A stretch of DNA of 44,265 nucleotides from Campylobacteraceae bacterium (GCA_012519705.1 JAAYPR010000031.1:1-44265); one strand, 5' to 3'. Numbered from the stretch's first letter, positions 34,730 through 44,241 are shown. Notes: generated by a model not told the origin, from the sequence alone. Numbers and translations: made by a program.

Positions 34730-36019
34730 ATGATAAAGATAAATTATGAAAAAACTTACTTTTATATGGCACTGCTTTTTGCCTTTACTATGCCTATCTC
34801 GAGGGCGGCAATAAGCTTTTTTATCATCGCTTTTCCACTACTTTGGATAATAGAAGGGGATTTTAAAAGAAAATGGGAAGAGATAAAAGAGTCTAAATTC
34901 TTACTTGTTTTTATGGTTTTTTATGCAGTTATACTCATAAGTGCTATCTTTTTCTCAGATGATGGAAAAACTGCTTTTAAATTCTCAAGACTCTATCTCT
35001 ACTGGATAACCATCTTTGTCTTAGCAACTTCGCTTAAAAAAGAGTGGATAAGACCACTTATAACTGCGTTTTTGTTTGGGATGCTTGTTAGTGAAATTAT
35101 AGCTTATGGTGTATTTTTTGAAATTTGGGAATGGAATACTGCAACTAAGAAAAATCCAAGCCCATTTATGATGCATATTGACTACAGTGTATATTTAGCA
35201 TTTACCTCTATACTTCTTTTTAGCAGAATTATCTCAAAAAACTACTCTTTAAAACAGAAATTTTTTATGGGACTGTTTTTCTTAAGCACTACTGGAAATC
35301 TTTTTTTACAAGAAGGAAGAGCTGGTCAAGCTGCTTATATTATAGCAATCATGGTGATGTTTTTTTTACATTATAGATTTAGAATAAAAACTGTAATTTT
35401 TTCAATTCTATCCATTGTTGTTATTTACTCTATAGCTTTTAATGTAAGCGATACTTTTCAAAAGAGAGTTTTTAGAACCATAGATGAAATAAAAATAATA
35501 TCATCTGGAAATTTAGGCACCTCATGGGGAATTAGAATAGGTTTTTATCTAACCACATATGAAATTCTAAAAGAAAATCCTATTTTTGGAATTGGACTTG
35601 GGGATTTTGAAGAAGAAACTGCAAAAATTTTAGCTAATGAAAAATTTAAAGATTACCCAAAGAAGTTTATGAGTTCAAACCACTACCATAATCAATTCCT
35701 GCAATGCACAGTTCAAATGGGGTTAATAGGGCTCATTTTCACCCTAACTCTTTATTTCTTAGGCTTTAAGATGGCTCTTCAAACAAAAGATAGAGAGTTA
35801 AGAGATATTTTTACTCTTTTTATGGTCGTTTATACTATAAGTAGCTTTGCTGATCCACTCTGGAATAAGCAGTTTACTCAAATCATCTGGGTTTTTGTCA
35901 TCTCTATGATGATAGCAAATACTAAATTTGAAAGACAAGAAGCAAAGATAAAAGAAAAAGAGCTGATGTCGAAAAAAAGAAAAATACCTAGAACTAGAGT
36001 TTATAAAGACCAAAATTAA
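34730..36019 (+). CDS. waaL: O-antigen ligase/WaaL-family membrane protein
   Basis: 429 residues with about ten hydrophobic helices. The Wzy_C motif region [20 protein letters not shown] (about 200-219, with the conserved Arg) and the later periplasmic loop [15 protein letters not shown] (about 318-332, key His) match O-antigen ligases, which join O-chains from undecaprenyl carrier to core at the periplasmic face. Wzy polymerases share these features, but core-locus position favours WaaL. The last codons form half of a perfect palindrome, and the stop overlaps the convergent gmhA stop by four bases. Confidence 0.88.
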   Translation: MIKINYEKTYFYMALLFAFTMPISRAAISFFIIAFPLLWIIEGDFKRKWEEIKESKFLLVFMVFYAVILISAIFFSDDGKTAFKFSRLYLYWITIFVLATSLKKEWIRPLITAFLFGMLVSEIIAYGVFFEIWEWNTATKKNPSPFMMHIDYSVYLAFTSILLFSRIISKNYSLKQKFFMGLFFLSTTGNLFLQEGRAGQAAYIIAIMVMFFLHYRFRIKTVIFSILSIVVIYSIAFNVSDTFQKRVFRTIDEIKIISSGNLGTSWGIRIGFYLTTYEILKENPIFGIGLGDFEEETAKILANEKFKDYPKKFMSSNHYHNQFLQCTVQMGLIGLIFTLTLYFLGFKMALQTKDRELRDIFTLFMVVYTISSFADPLWNKQFTQIIWVFVISMMIANTKFERQEAKIKEKELMSKKRKIPRTRVYKDQN

Positions 36020-36034
36020 TTTTGGTCTTTATAA
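36001..36034. terminator. Perfect 34-base palindrome at overlapping gene ends
   Basis: TTATAAAGACCAAAATT (36001-36017) is followed at once by its exact reverse complement (36018-36034). The waaL (36017-36019) and gmhA (36018-36016) TAA stops sit at its centre. RNA from either strand can form a long stem ending in UUUGGUCUUU, so it probably terminates both genes. Confidence 0.75.
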
Positions 36035-36603
36035 GCCGCGTCAACTGCCCCGCAAATAGTGTGAGCTATGAAAATGTGCATCTCTTGAATACGGGCTGTA
36101 TCGCTTGAAGGAACTACTAAGTTTAACTCACAAAGAGAGTTCATTGTCCCACCACCTTTTCCACTAAATCCAAGAGTTTTTATATCATTTTCTTTTGCGT
36201 ATTCAAGTGCCTTAATAACATTTGAGCTGTTTCCACTAGTTGAGATGGCTAGTAGCAAATCGCCACTTCTAGCAAGTCCTGCAAGCTGTCTAACAAAAAC
36301 ATACTCAAAGCCGTAGTCATTTCCTATCGCTGTTAGAGCCGATGTGTCAGTGGTTAAAGCGATTCCTGCAAGTGGGTTTCTCTCAGTTTTATAACGTCCC
36401 GTTAGTTCAGCTGCTATGTGTTGTGCATCCGCCGCACTTCCGCCGTTTCCACAGATAAACACTCTATTTCCACTTTTTAGCGTTTCAACCACCATTTTAC
36501 AAGCTTTTTCTATGCTGTCCGCCATCTCATTTTGCACCTTTAGGGCAACTTCCAAATGAGCTTTTATCTCGTTTTCTATCATCAATTTTATGTTTTCTTG
36601 CAT
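36016..36603 (-). CDS. gmhA: Sedoheptulose 7-phosphate isomerase
   Basis: First step of ADP-heptose synthesis. 195 residues, SIS fold. [21 protein letters not shown] (50-70, spanning substrate and zinc His62/Glu66) is the signature. [12 protein letters not shown] is the phosphosugar site, and [17 protein letters not shown] the zinc Gln/His helix. The ATG overlaps the hldE stop by one base. Its C-terminal YKDQN equals that of waaL because of the shared palindrome. Last gene of the leftward heptose set. Confidence 0.96.
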   Translation of the reverse strand: MQENIKLMIENEIKAHLEVALKVQNEMADSIEKACKMVVETLKSGNRVFICGNGGSAADAQHIAAELTGRYKTERNPLAGIALTTDTSALTAIGNDYGFEYVFVRQLAGLARSGDLLLAISTSGNSSNVIKALEYAKENDIKTLGFSGKGGGTMNSLCELNLVVPSSDTARIQEMHIFIAHTICGAVDAAYKDQN

Positions 36604-37997
36604 CAGTTTTCCTTAATTTTCTCTATCAAATTTGTTGTGCTAAACCCATCTTCAAACTCAATTAAAACAACCTCTTTAGCCACGTCACTTCCAACAACTT
36701 CCTTGCCAGCATAATCTCCGCCTTTAACTAAAATATCAGGCTCTATCTTTTTAATCAACTCATAAGGCGTATCTTCATCAAAAATCACAATATAATCCAC
36801 GCTAGACATTGCACTTAGCACCAAAGCTCTTGAGTTTTGCGAGTTCACAGGGCGACTCTCGCCTTTTAGCCTTTTTACCGAAGCATCAGAGTTTAGCCCA
36901 AGCACCAAAATATCCCCGAGTTTTTTAGCTTTATGCAAGTATTTCACATGCCCAACATGCAAAATATCAAAGCAACCATTTGTAAAAACTACTTTTTTAT
37001 CACTATTTTTTAGGATTTCCATAACTTCATCTGCTGTTTTTACCTTATCTTCTAACTCATCGCCAAAATGGTGGCTATACTTATTTATCTCTTCGAGCGT
37101 AGCTGTTGCACTTCCTACTTTTCCTACTACAACAGCCGCTGCTTTGTTGGCTAAAGCGACCGCACTTTTTATATCAAAACCATTTGCTAAAGCATATCCC
37201 AAAGTCGCAAGCACTGTATCTCCCGCTCCAGTTACGTCAAAAACCTCTTTTGCAATGGCTGGAACGATTTCAAGTTCTTTATCAAAAACCGCCATTCCTT
37301 TATCTGACAAGGTTATGATGGAGTAAGTTAGAGAAATTTCATCTTTTAGTTTTAAAATAGCTTTTTTTAGTGAGCTTTCATCGCAAATTTCAATGCCTGT
37401 TGCTAGTGATGCCTCTTTTAAATTTGGAGTTAAAAGCGTTGCACCTTTGTATTTTGAGTAGTCCTTGCCTTTTGGATCAACTAGGACAAATTTGAAGTTA
37501 ACATTAGCTATTTTTATAATTTTTTCACAAAATTTAGGTGTCAAAACCCCTTTTGCGTAGTCACTTAGTAAAACCGCATCATAGTTTGCAACGATTTCAC
37601 TAAATTTAGCAACTAGCTCATCTTGACTACTCTTTTTAATATCTTCTTTGCTTTCCTTATCAAAGCGGATAACTTGCTGATGAACCGCCATAAGCCTTGA
37701 TTTTTGAGCACTTTTGCGGTTTGTTTCACGGACAAGTTTTTCTATCTTCACATCATCACTACTTAGAAGAGCTGTTATCTCATCAGCGATTAAATCATCG
37801 CCTACAACGCTCATAACTCCGACATTTACCCCAAGTGCTTTTAAGTTTGCGATAACGTTCCCTGCCCCACCAAGCCTTTTTGTCTCTTTTTTCACATCCA
37901 CTACTTGAACGGGGGCTTCAGGTGAAATTCTCTCACACTCCCCCCAAAGATAGTGGTCTATCATCAAGTCGCCAATTACTAAAATATTTTTACGCAT
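36603..37997 (-). CDS. hldE: Bifunctional heptose-7-phosphate kinase/heptose-1-phosphate adenylyltransferase
   Basis: Second and fourth steps of ADP-heptose synthesis in one chain. 464 residues. The ribokinase-like domain (about 1-315) shows [25 protein letters not shown] and the catalytic DVTGAGD (254-260, Asp260). The nucleotidyltransferase domain (about 330-464) has [17 protein letters not shown] (338-354, HxGH) and ends SSVDY...[10 protein letters not shown]. Both domains look intact. Overlaps hldD by 8 bases and gmhA by one. The fused form is common in proteobacteria. Confidence 0.97.
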   Translation of the reverse strand: MRKNILVIGDLMIDHYLWGECERISPEAPVQVVDVKKETKRLGGAGNVIANLKALGVNVGVMSVVGDDLIADEITALLSSDDVKIEKLVRETNRKSAQKSRLMAVHQQVIRFDKESKEDIKKSSQDELVAKFSEIVANYDAVLLSDYAKGVLTPKFCEKIIKIANVNFKFVLVDPKGKDYSKYKGATLLTPNLKEASLATGIEICDESSLKKAILKLKDEISLTYSIITLSDKGMAVFDKELEIVPAIAKEVFDVTGAGDTVLATLGYALANGFDIKSAVALANKAAAVVVGKVGSATATLEEINKYSHHFGDELEDKVKTADEVMEILKNSDKKVVFTNGCFDILHVGHVKYLHKAKKLGDILVLGLNSDASVKRLKGESRPVNSQNSRALVLSAMSSVDYIVIFDEDTPYELIKKIEPDILVKGGDYAGKEVVGSDVAKEVVLIEFEDGFSTTNLIEKIKEN

Positions 37998-38976
37998 TGA
38001 CTTCGCTCTCGTACAGTTTTTTTATCTCGGGAATGTAGTCTTTTATCCCATCTTCTAAGCTAAACTCTGGCTCATACTCAAGCTCTTTTTTAGTGCTTTC
38101 AATGTCTGCTTGAGTAAAGAATTGATACTGCTTAGCATAAGGATTTTTAATATAAACATTTTCATAGCTTGTGCCAAGTTCGCGTTGTAAAATATCAGCG
38201 ATATCTTGAAAGCTTCTTGCAACACCTGTTGCTGCGTTATAAACCCCATTTTTCTTAGCAAAAAGTGCTAAATAGTTTGCATTTACGATATCTTTTACAT
38301 AGACAAAATCCCTTTTTATCTTATCGCTTCCCTCAAAAAGCTTTGGCGAGTTTCCACTTAGAATTTGAAGCCCAAACTGAAGCACCATAGAGGCGGTTTT
38401 TTCTTTAAAATACTCATTTTTACCATAAACGTTAAAGTATCTTAACCCCACGATATGAAGCTTATCGTAGTATTTTTTCGCTACTCTGTCCATCATAAGC
38501 TTTGAAAACCCATAAACATTTCTTGGCTCTTCACACTCCCAAACTTTTTGTGGGCTTTTTGCGTTTCCATAAGTCGCACCTGAACTTGCATAAATCATCT
38601 TTGAGCCGGTATCTTTGCAAATTTCAAGCAAATCTATAAAAGAGTTAAGGTTTGTTCTCATCATCAAGCTTTGATCTTGAGCCGTCGTATCAGAAATGGC
38701 AGCTTGATGATAAATAGCATCTGGTTTGAATCTCTCTATCTCTTTTAGCATTTTCTCACTATTTATATCGCCTTCTATTATAATACCTTCAAAATCAAGC
38801 AGGTTTTTATAGTGCCCAAAGCTTTTTAAGTTACCATTTTCAAACCTCTCGCCAGTTCTAAAAATATCCACAGCCATCACATTTGCACCCTTTTGTTCAA
38901 AATCAAGTGCTAAATTTGAGCCGATAAATCCAGCTCCGCCAGTTACAACTATATTTTTACCTTTTAAACTTTTCAC
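37990..38976 (-). CDS. hldD: ADP-L-glycero-D-manno-heptose 6-epimerase
   Basis: Final step of ADP-heptose synthesis, NADP-dependent. 328 residues, extended SDR. VVTGGAGFIGSNLA (10-23), YHQAAISDTT, YASSGATYG and the catalytic Tyr155-x3-Lys159 in NVYGFSKLMMDR are present, followed by GLRYFNVYGKNE. It overlaps gmhB by one base and hldE by eight. Product is the donor for waaC, waaF and probably the two other GT9 enzymes of the cluster. Confidence 0.95.
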   Translation of the reverse strand: MKSLKGKNIVVTGGAGFIGSNLALDFEQKGANVMAVDIFRTGERFENGNLKSFGHYKNLLDFEGIIIEGDINSEKMLKEIERFKPDAIYHQAAISDTTAQDQSLMMRTNLNSFIDLLEICKDTGSKMIYASSGATYGNAKSPQKVWECEEPRNVYGFSKLMMDRVAKKYYDKLHIVGLRYFNVYGKNEYFKEKTASMVLQFGLQILSGNSPKLFEGSDKIKRDFVYVKDIVNANYLALFAKKNGVYNAATGVARSFQDIADILQRELGTSYENVYIKNPYAKQYQFFTQADIESTKKELEYEPEFSLEDGIKDYIPEIKKLYESEVNA

Positions 38977-39509
38977 TAAATTTCCTTTGTGTAATTTAAA
39001 ATTTCTTTTATATTTTTTACGGTATTAAACTCATCTGATTTTTCTACTTCTCTGCCTTCCATAAAAAACAGATTTTTTACGCCAGCTCTTTTTCCGGCTT
39101 CTATATCGCTGATTTTATCCCCAACTAAAATTGAGTTTTCTAAGTCGATGTCAAACTCATAATTTGCTTTTAAAATCATCCCAGGATTTGGCTTTCTACA
39201 CTCACAGGTTTCATCCGCTCCATGCGGACAATAATAAACTTTGTCTATTTTAATACCCTTATCTAAAAAAGCTTTAAGCATAAATTCAGTTAATGTGTGA
39301 AAATCTTCTTCTGTGTAGTAACCTCTTGAAATCCCAGATTGATTTGTAATAATGATAAGCAAGTAGTCAAGGTCTTGAAACTTTTTTAAGGTTTCAAAAA
39401 CACCGTCTCTAAACTCAAATTTAGAAATTTCGTAAACATAACCAAAATCTTCGTTTATAACCCCATCTCTATCTAAAAATAGAGCTTTTCTTTTGTTAAT
39501 TTTTTCCAT
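38976..39509 (-). CDS. gmhB: D-glycero-D-manno-heptose 1,7-bisphosphate 7-phosphatase
   Basis: Third step of ADP-heptose synthesis. HAD phosphatase of 177 residues. Catalytic LFLDRDGVINEDFGYV (10-25; nucleophile Asp13, acid Asp15), TNQSGISRGYY, and zinc ligands in YYCPHG...CECRKPNPGM. VGDKISDIEAG is the last HAD motif. The ATG has no visible ribosome site, and a TATAAT box lies just 7 bases upstream, suggesting a leaderless message from that promoter besides readthrough from mnmE 27 bases away. Confidence 0.95.
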   Translation of the reverse strand: MEKINKRKALFLDRDGVINEDFGYVYEISKFEFRDGVFETLKKFQDLDYLLIIITNQSGISRGYYTEEDFHTLTEFMLKAFLDKGIKIDKVYYCPHGADETCECRKPNPGMILKANYEFDIDLENSILVGDKISDIEAGKRAGVKNLFFMEGREVEKSDEFNTVKNIKEILNYTKEI

Positions 39510-39516
39510 AAGGGCT

Positions 39517-39522
39517 ATTATA
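39517..39522 (-). promoter_or_regulatory. -10 box directly before gmhB
   Basis: Minus strand GCTATAATAGC holds TATAAT ending 7 bases before the gmhB ATG, so transcription would begin at or next to the start codon. Confidence 0.5.
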
Positions 39523-39536
39523 GCAAAATGTAGTTA

Positions 39537-40871
39537 CTATTTCCCTAAACAAAAAGATGAAAACATAGCATCTAAGATTTCAGTTCTCTCAAATGGTCTA
39601 GTTATGCTTGAAATTTCACTTATAGCTAAATTTAACTCATAAGCAAAAAGCTCTAGCTCACTCTCATTTAGCAGGCTCATCGCTCTAAAGATAGCATCTT
39701 TTGCGTTTGTTGTGGCTAGAATTTGCCTATTTGAACTAAGCATTAAGCCACTATAATTTTGGCTATCAAGGTAGTTTTTGAGCTCTTTTAAAATCAAATC
39801 AGCATTTGTTTTGGATGAAATTTTAAGTGGGCTATCTAGGGCTTTATCAAATTTAGTCTCTAAATCGCTTTTATTTAAAACATAGATAACTTTTTTGTTG
39901 CCACCATTTTTATTTAAACTTTCGCAAATGTCTAAAATTTTCCTATCTTCTTCGTCAAATTTAGCACTTCCGTCAAAAACAGCGATTATAACATCCGCCT
40001 GGGAAGCCACTCTTTTTGAGTTTTCTATTCCGATTTTTTCAACCTTTGAAATTCCCTCTCTAATGCCTGCTGTATCGATGATGCGAACTAAATGAGTGCC
40101 AACCTTAAGACTCTCCTCAACTGTATCTCTTGTAGTACCAGCCTCGTCACTTACGATGGCTCTCTCAAATTTTAAAAGTGCATTTAAAATAGAACTTTTT
40201 CCGACATTTGGCTTACCGATGATAGCGATTTTAAACCCCTCAATCAATCCTTTTCTCTGCTCGCTAACTCTAACTATCTCATCAAGTTTGTTATAGTTTT
40301 CATCAAGCATGGTTTTAGTTTGGCTTAAAATATCTTCAGGCAAGTCCTCTTCTGCGTAGTCAATGCAAGTTTCCACGTAAGCTAAAGTCATAATCAAACT
40401 ATCTCTTAGTTCATTTACATAGTTACTAAGCTCGCCTTGCATCTGTCTTGATAAAATCTTAAGAGCGTCTTCGCTTCTTGACATTATAAGGCTTTGAATC
40501 GCCTCAGCTTTTACCAGATCAAGCTTGTCGTTTAAAAAAGCTCTTTTACTAAACTCACCTGGTTCAGCAAGCCTTGCTCCTGCTTTTACTAACTCATCAA
40601 GGAGCATATTTGCAACCAAAAAGCCACCATGAGTTTGAAACTCAACTATATCTTCACCGGTAAAACTATTTGGGGATTTAAAGTAGATGATAATGCCTTC
40701 ATCCAAAAAAGCATTATCAAGGGAGTAAATTTTAGCTAGCGTTGCAACTCTTGGCCTTAACTCTTTCTTTTTCAGAAGCTTGAGCGAAATTTCCAAAGCA
40801 TCTTTTCCACTAACTCTGATGATGGAGATAGAGCCGATGCCGTGAGCTGTTGCGATGCTTGCTATTGTCAT
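39537..40871 (-). CDS. mnmE: tRNA U34 modification GTPase
   Basis: With MnmG (GidA) installs the carboxymethylaminomethyl group on wobble U34 of several tRNAs. 444 residues: N-terminal formyl-THF-binding domain (1-~115, [19 protein letters not shown]), helical domain, and inserted G domain with GKPNVGKS (219-226), [16 protein letters not shown] and LNKSDL. The C-terminal CLGK tetrapeptide (441-444) is the functional Cys motif. It starts one base after the khpB stop. AAAATAAAAT before the ATG gives only a weak ribosome site, so coupling is likely. Confidence 0.97.
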   Translation of the reverse strand: MTIASIATAHGIGSISIIRVSGKDALEISLKLLKKKELRPRVATLAKIYSLDNAFLDEGIIIYFKSPNSFTGEDIVEFQTHGGFLVANMLLDELVKAGARLAEPGEFSKRAFLNDKLDLVKAEAIQSLIMSRSEDALKILSRQMQGELSNYVNELRDSLIMTLAYVETCIDYAEEDLPEDILSQTKTMLDENYNKLDEIVRVSEQRKGLIEGFKIAIIGKPNVGKSSILNALLKFERAIVSDEAGTTRDTVEESLKVGTHLVRIIDTAGIREGISKVEKIGIENSKRVASQADVIIAVFDGSAKFDEEDRKILDICESLNKNGGNKKVIYVLNKSDLETKFDKALDSPLKISSKTNADLILKELKNYLDSQNYSGLMLSSNRQILATTNAKDAIFRAMSLLNESELELFAYELNLAISEISSITRPFERTEILDAMFSSFCLGK

Positions 40872-40872
40872 T

Positions 40873-41715
40873 TTATTTTTTATACTCGTTTACGATGACA
40901 AATTTGCCATGTCTTGAAGAGCGAACGCCCACGTATTTATCAGGGAAAGCCTCTCTTAGTTGTTCTAGAGCGATTTTTACCAAAACACCATCAAGTGGTT
41001 TAGTTTGAGCCTTACCATTGGCTTTTGCTTTTTCTATAACGTCTTTTAGATATACAGAAATCATCTCTTCTTGATTTTTTAAAAACTGAGCTATCTCAAG
41101 CCTGATGTAATAGCCATATTTTGGATAAATCCAGTTATGTAGCATATATGAAAGTGCTTTATAGCGGTATCCTTCTTTGCCTATCAGAAGTGCTGCGTCA
41201 GCTCCGTCTATAATGATATCTATAGTCTCATCATCAAATTTAGATACTTCGATTCTGTCTATGGCAAAACACCCTGTTTTAAAAAGAGCCCCAAGTCCAG
41301 CTTTAACTTCTAAAATAGCTTTTTCTATCTCTACTTTTGCTTTGTCAGTTCTTTCAACCTTTTCTGTTCTTTCAGCTCTCTCTGTTCTTTGGGTTCTCTC
41401 TTTTTTTGGTTGCTTTTCTTTATTATTTCTATTTCTAGGCTCTTTTTTTAAAGCTTTTTGAGAGTCGTTTTTTTGAAAGTCAGTTTTTTGAGAGTCAGCT
41501 CTACTATTTCCTCTCTCTTTTTGCTCTTTTCTTATCTCATTTTTAGGCTCATTTCTGCCTACACTGGCTTCTATAATAGCATTTTTCTTAAAAAGCCCTA
41601 AAATTCCATTTCTTGGATGTTGGATAACTTTTATATTTAAATCCACAACCGAACATCCAAGCTCTGTAGAGGCTTTGGTTATCGCCTCTTCTAATGTAAA
41701 TGCTTCAAATTTCAC
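40873..41715 (-). CDS. KhpB/Jag RNA-binding protein
   Basis: RNA-binding protein of the Jag/SpoIIIJ-associated family, always near yidC. 280 residues: Jag_N domain (1-~52, [20 protein letters not shown] and [17 protein letters not shown]), a long basic linker with degenerate ERTxRTE-type repeats (about 55-130), a KH domain (about 150-205, [20 protein letters not shown], here the IGKxG loop), and an R3H domain at the end ([10 protein letters not shown]). Role as global small-RNA/mRNA binder is known from Gram-positives and inferred here. Overlaps the yidC stop by one base. Confidence 0.9.
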   Translation of the reverse strand: MKFEAFTLEEAITKASTELGCSVVDLNIKVIQHPRNGILGLFKKNAIIEASVGRNEPKNEIRKEQKERGNSRADSQKTDFQKNDSQKALKKEPRNRNNKEKQPKKERTQRTERAERTEKVERTDKAKVEIEKAILEVKAGLGALFKTGCFAIDRIEVSKFDDETIDIIIDGADAALLIGKEGYRYKALSYMLHNWIYPKYGYYIRLEIAQFLKNQEEMISVYLKDVIEKAKANGKAQTKPLDGVLVKIALEQLREAFPDKYVGVRSSRHGKFVIVNEYKK

Positions 41716-43289
41716 TATCTTTTCTCCGCTTTTTCTATCTCTTTTTGTTTATGAAATAGTCTATTTATAACAAGTTGCTGCAAGAAAGCAAAGCTGTTTG
41801 TTGTAAGCATATAAAGCGTAAGCCCCGCTGGGAATGTTAAAAACAGAACCGTTATAAATACAGGCATTAAACGCATGATTTTTTCCTGCATCGGGTCTGT
41901 GAAATTTGTCGGTGTGATTTTTTGATGGAAAAACATCACCGCACCAGCAAGTATTGGTAGGACAAAATATGGATCCCTAACTGCCAAGTTTTCTATCCAA
42001 AATATCCACTCAGAACCTTGAAGTTCGATAGCGTTTAACAGCACTCTATACATCGCAAAGAAAATTGGAATTTGTAGAAGCATCGGTAGACAGCCACCCA
42101 TTGGGTTTGCACCGCTTTTTCTATATAGCTCCATAACTTGAGTTTGCATTTTTTGCGGATCGTTTTTATACTTTTCTTGAATTTCTTTGATTTTTGGTGC
42201 AATATCTTTTAGCTTGTTCATCGACATCATAGCTTTATAAGTTAGTGGAAACAGCACCAATCTTATCGTAAATGTCATAACTACAATCGCCCAACCCCAG
42301 TTTCCAACTAAATCATTTATCCAGCTAAGAAACCAAAATATCGGTTTTGCTATAAAAGTAAACCACCCATACTCAACTACATCTGTAAGTTCTGGGTTTA
42401 TAGATGCTAAAAGTGCTTGATTTTTAGGTCCTATAAAACCATCAGCTTTGAAATTTCCTTTTGCAAGGATAAATGACTGATTTACCCCGTTATTAAGTCC
42501 GTTAACAACGACACTCATCGGAGTTTCAAAGTTATACATTAAAGTTGCATAATATCTATCAAAAGATGAAATTATATCGATATTTTCAAAGCTTTCTCCA
42601 CCAGTTTTAACCTTGCCGTCTTTTAAAATTTCTAATTTATCATCCAAATCTCTTAGAAGCGTCCCGTGAACTGTCAGCCTATCAGGTATAATGTTTGATC
42701 TCATCCCTGGAGCAACGAAGTAGTCAAGCTCTTTGTCCATCTCAACACTCACACTATACTCGCCTCTAGATCCAATAGTTAGGGTTTTTTTGATAATAAC
42801 GTCACCTAAGTTTTGAGTTAAAACAACGCTTTGTTTTCCGCTACTCACATCAAGAGTTGAAGCTGATGCCACGTAAGCAGTAGTAAAAGCTTTTTGATTT
42901 ATCGATGAGTCGGCAAAACGAAGCTCTAAAGGAAATGCTTCAAAGCTTGGGTCTATTAAATTTAGAGCGTTTCCATCCGCGTCTTTATAAATTTCTTCAT
43001 TTAAAATAAATGATGAAATTCTTCCTAAGTCATCAATGGTAGCTGTGAAATAGCTAGAGCTAATAGTCGTGATAACTTTACCACTATTTACAGTTTGTGC
43101 TGGTGTTTCTACGGTTGTTTTTAAGCTTGTAGTTGGAGCTTGATACTCTTGAGCCGTCGTTGTAGTTTGAGCTGTGGCATTAGCCTCAGGTCTAAATTTT
43201 GAAAGATATGCGTAATCATAAAATATAAAAAACATAAAGCCGATAAGTGTGGCTATCAATATCCTTTTTTGAAGTGATTTCTCATCCAT
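41715..43289 (-). CDS. yidC: Membrane protein insertase YidC
   Basis: Inserts and folds inner-membrane proteins, alone or with Sec. 524 residues, the Gram-negative type: an N-terminal span (about 7-25), a large periplasmic beta domain (about 60-315), then the conserved five-helix core with WGWAIVVMTFTIRLVLFPLTYKAM (positively charged groove, in two parts), PKIKEIQEKYKNDPQKMQ, GGCLPMLLQIPIFFAMYRVL and LPILAGAVMFFHQKITP. The short Lys/Glu-rich tail fits ribosome contact. It overlaps yidD by 8 bases and khpB by one. Confidence 0.97.
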   Translation of the reverse strand: MDEKSLQKRILIATLIGFMFFIFYDYAYLSKFRPEANATAQTTTTAQEYQAPTTSLKTTVETPAQTVNSGKVITTISSSYFTATIDDLGRISSFILNEEIYKDADGNALNLIDPSFEAFPLELRFADSSINQKAFTTAYVASASTLDVSSGKQSVVLTQNLGDVIIKKTLTIGSRGEYSVSVEMDKELDYFVAPGMRSNIIPDRLTVHGTLLRDLDDKLEILKDGKVKTGGESFENIDIISSFDRYYATLMYNFETPMSVVVNGLNNGVNQSFILAKGNFKADGFIGPKNQALLASINPELTDVVEYGWFTFIAKPIFWFLSWINDLVGNWGWAIVVMTFTIRLVLFPLTYKAMMSMNKLKDIAPKIKEIQEKYKNDPQKMQTQVMELYRKSGANPMGGCLPMLLQIPIFFAMYRVLLNAIELQGSEWIFWIENLAVRDPYFVLPILAGAVMFFHQKITPTNFTDPMQEKIMRLMPVFITVLFLTFPAGLTLYMLTTNSFAFLQQLVINRLFHKQKEIEKAEKR

Positions 43290-43614
43290 TATTTTCCTTT
43301 TTTAAAGACTTAATCATATAGTATTTTCCCTTACTAAGTGGAACAAACCAAAATATAATATTTAAATTCTTTGAACCAAATTTAGCAGTAGAAAAATCTT
43401 TTTTAACTATAGGATAATCAATTCCCCCCTTGAAAAGCTGGTTACATCTAAGTATCCTAAGAGTTGTAAAAAGTATAGCTCTTGGCAAAGAGTTAGCTCT
43501 AAATTGCCAAATAGCATACTCTGAACAACTTGGATAGTAACGACAACTTGAAGGAAAAAGTGGAGATATAAACTTTTGATAAAATTTAAAACTACTTATA
43601 AAAACTCTTTTCAT
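43282..43614 (-). CDS. yidD: YidD membrane protein insertion efficiency factor
   Basis: Small cytoplasmic-face protein that assists YidC insertion. 110 residues: SFKFYQKFISPLFPSSCRYYPSCSEYA (about 8-34, two blocks) with the three conserved Cys, then NQLFKGGIDYP, the family end motif. The C-terminal ~35 residues past DYP are longer than in E. coli. A six-base G tract encodes KGG, too short to suggest phase variation. Its ATG lies in the second copy of a diverged tandem repeat that also covers the rnpA 3' end. Confidence 0.92.
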   Translation of the reverse strand: MKRVFISSFKFYQKFISPLFPSSCRYYPSCSEYAIWQFRANSLPRAILFTTLRILRCNQLFKGGIDYPIVKKDFSTAKFGSKNLNIIFWFVPLSKGKYYMIKSLKKENNG

Positions 43615-43695
43615 TTAAACGCTTTTCATTCTGACTGCTTCTTGCTTGAGTGTTTTATTTAGACGCTTTCATTTGAATGCTTCTTACTTAAACGC
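43614..43695. repeat. Diverged tandem repeat at rnpA-yidD junction
   Basis: TTTAAACGCTTTTCATTC onward (43614-43652) and TTTAGACGCTTTCATTTG onward (43658-43695) align over about 38 bases with a period of about 44. One copy includes the rnpA stop, the other the yidD start. Confidence 0.55.
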
Positions 43696-44019
43696 CTCTA
43701 GTTTTCTAAATGACCATCTTAAGTTCTTATTTATAGTAGCAAAATCCAACTCATTTATAGCCGCTTTTGTTATGATAATGTAACTTCCAGGCTTTAAATC
43801 ATCTTTTATATCTATAAAAACAGCTCTGATAAGCCTTTTTGCTCTATTTCTTTGAACTGCTTTTCCGATTTTTTTACTAGCAACTACTGCAAATTTTTTC
43901 TCGTCATCTGCTAAAAAATAGACTATAGCACTCTGAGAGTGCCATTTTTTAGCTTTGTCATAAACTTTTTTAAACTCTTTTGTCTCGCTTATGGAGACAA
44001 AACCACCTAAGCTGCTAAT
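43684..44019 (-). CDS. rnpA: Ribonuclease P protein component, non-canonical start
   Basis: Protein subunit that helps the RNase P RNA mature tRNA 5' ends. The minus-strand frame gives about 111 residues with [33 protein letters not shown] and the RNA-binding signature [13 protein letters not shown] (about 57-69), ending KLEAFK. The identity is clear. Between the in-frame TAA at 44034-44032 and the conserved region there is no ATG, GTG or TTG. The best candidate is ATT at 44019-44017, with TAAGG 10 bases upstream, overlapping the rpmH end by 13 bases. ATA at 43992 is a less likely alternative. Confidence 0.85.
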   Translation of the reverse strand: MSSLGGFVSISETKEFKKVYDKAKKWHSQSAIVYFLADDEKKFAVVASKKIGKAVQRNRAKRLIRAVFIDIKDDLKPGSYIIITKAAINELDFATINKNLRWSFRKLEAFK

Positions 44020-44141
44020 CTTGCTCTGCCCTTAGCTCTTCTAGCATTAATAACTCTACGACCATTTTTTGTCTTCATCCTAGCTCTAAACCCGTGAGTT
44101 CTTTTTCTAGGAGTTTTATGTGGTTGATATGTTCTTTTCAT
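44007..44141 (-). CDS. rpmH: 50S ribosomal protein L34
   Basis: 44 residues, the standard length. It reads [20 protein letters not shown] and then [20 protein letters not shown] before RLAA and a TAG stop: the highly conserved L34 sequence of the large subunit. AAAGGAAATTT lies before the ATG. It heads the rpmH-rnpA-yidD-yidC-khpB-mnmE run, and its 3' end overlaps the rnpA frame. Confidence 0.98.
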   Translation of the reverse strand: MKRTYQPHKTPRKRTHGFRARMKTKNGRRVINARRAKGRARLAA

Positions 44142-44241
44142 AAATTTCCTTTCTATAAAATAATTTGAAACCAAGATTTTATCTTAAATTTACTTAAAAA
44201 GATATAAGAAAGCTAACTTTTATCTGTTTATCAAACTAGTG

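Noticed and set aside
35354-35361. Eight-T run in waaL as a slippage site
   Set aside because: AT-rich genomes carry many such runs. The frame is intact and A/T tracts of this size are not the usual switch in this genus.
37106-37326. Open frames antisense to hldE
   Set aside because: They are shadows of a clearly conserved gene, with Leu/Ser-rich translations and no start signals.
18195-39509. Glycan locus as a mobile island
   Set aside because: No integrase, IS, tRNA or flanking direct repeat was seen. The genes are core-locus functions expected in Campylobacter, though parts (19163-21291) are more AT-rich and may have been exchanged.
41320-41410. Repeated ERTxRTE codons in khpB as a genetic repeat element
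   Set aside because: They encode the low-complexity basic linker between Jag_N and KH domains, common in this family, and are too diverged for a tandem-repeat locus.
43425-43436. Six-base C tract (G on the coding strand) in yidD as a phase-variable site
   Set aside because: Campylobacter contingency tracts are usually eight or more G/C. yidD is a housekeeping gene and the frame is intact. No longer G/C tract was found in the glycan genes.
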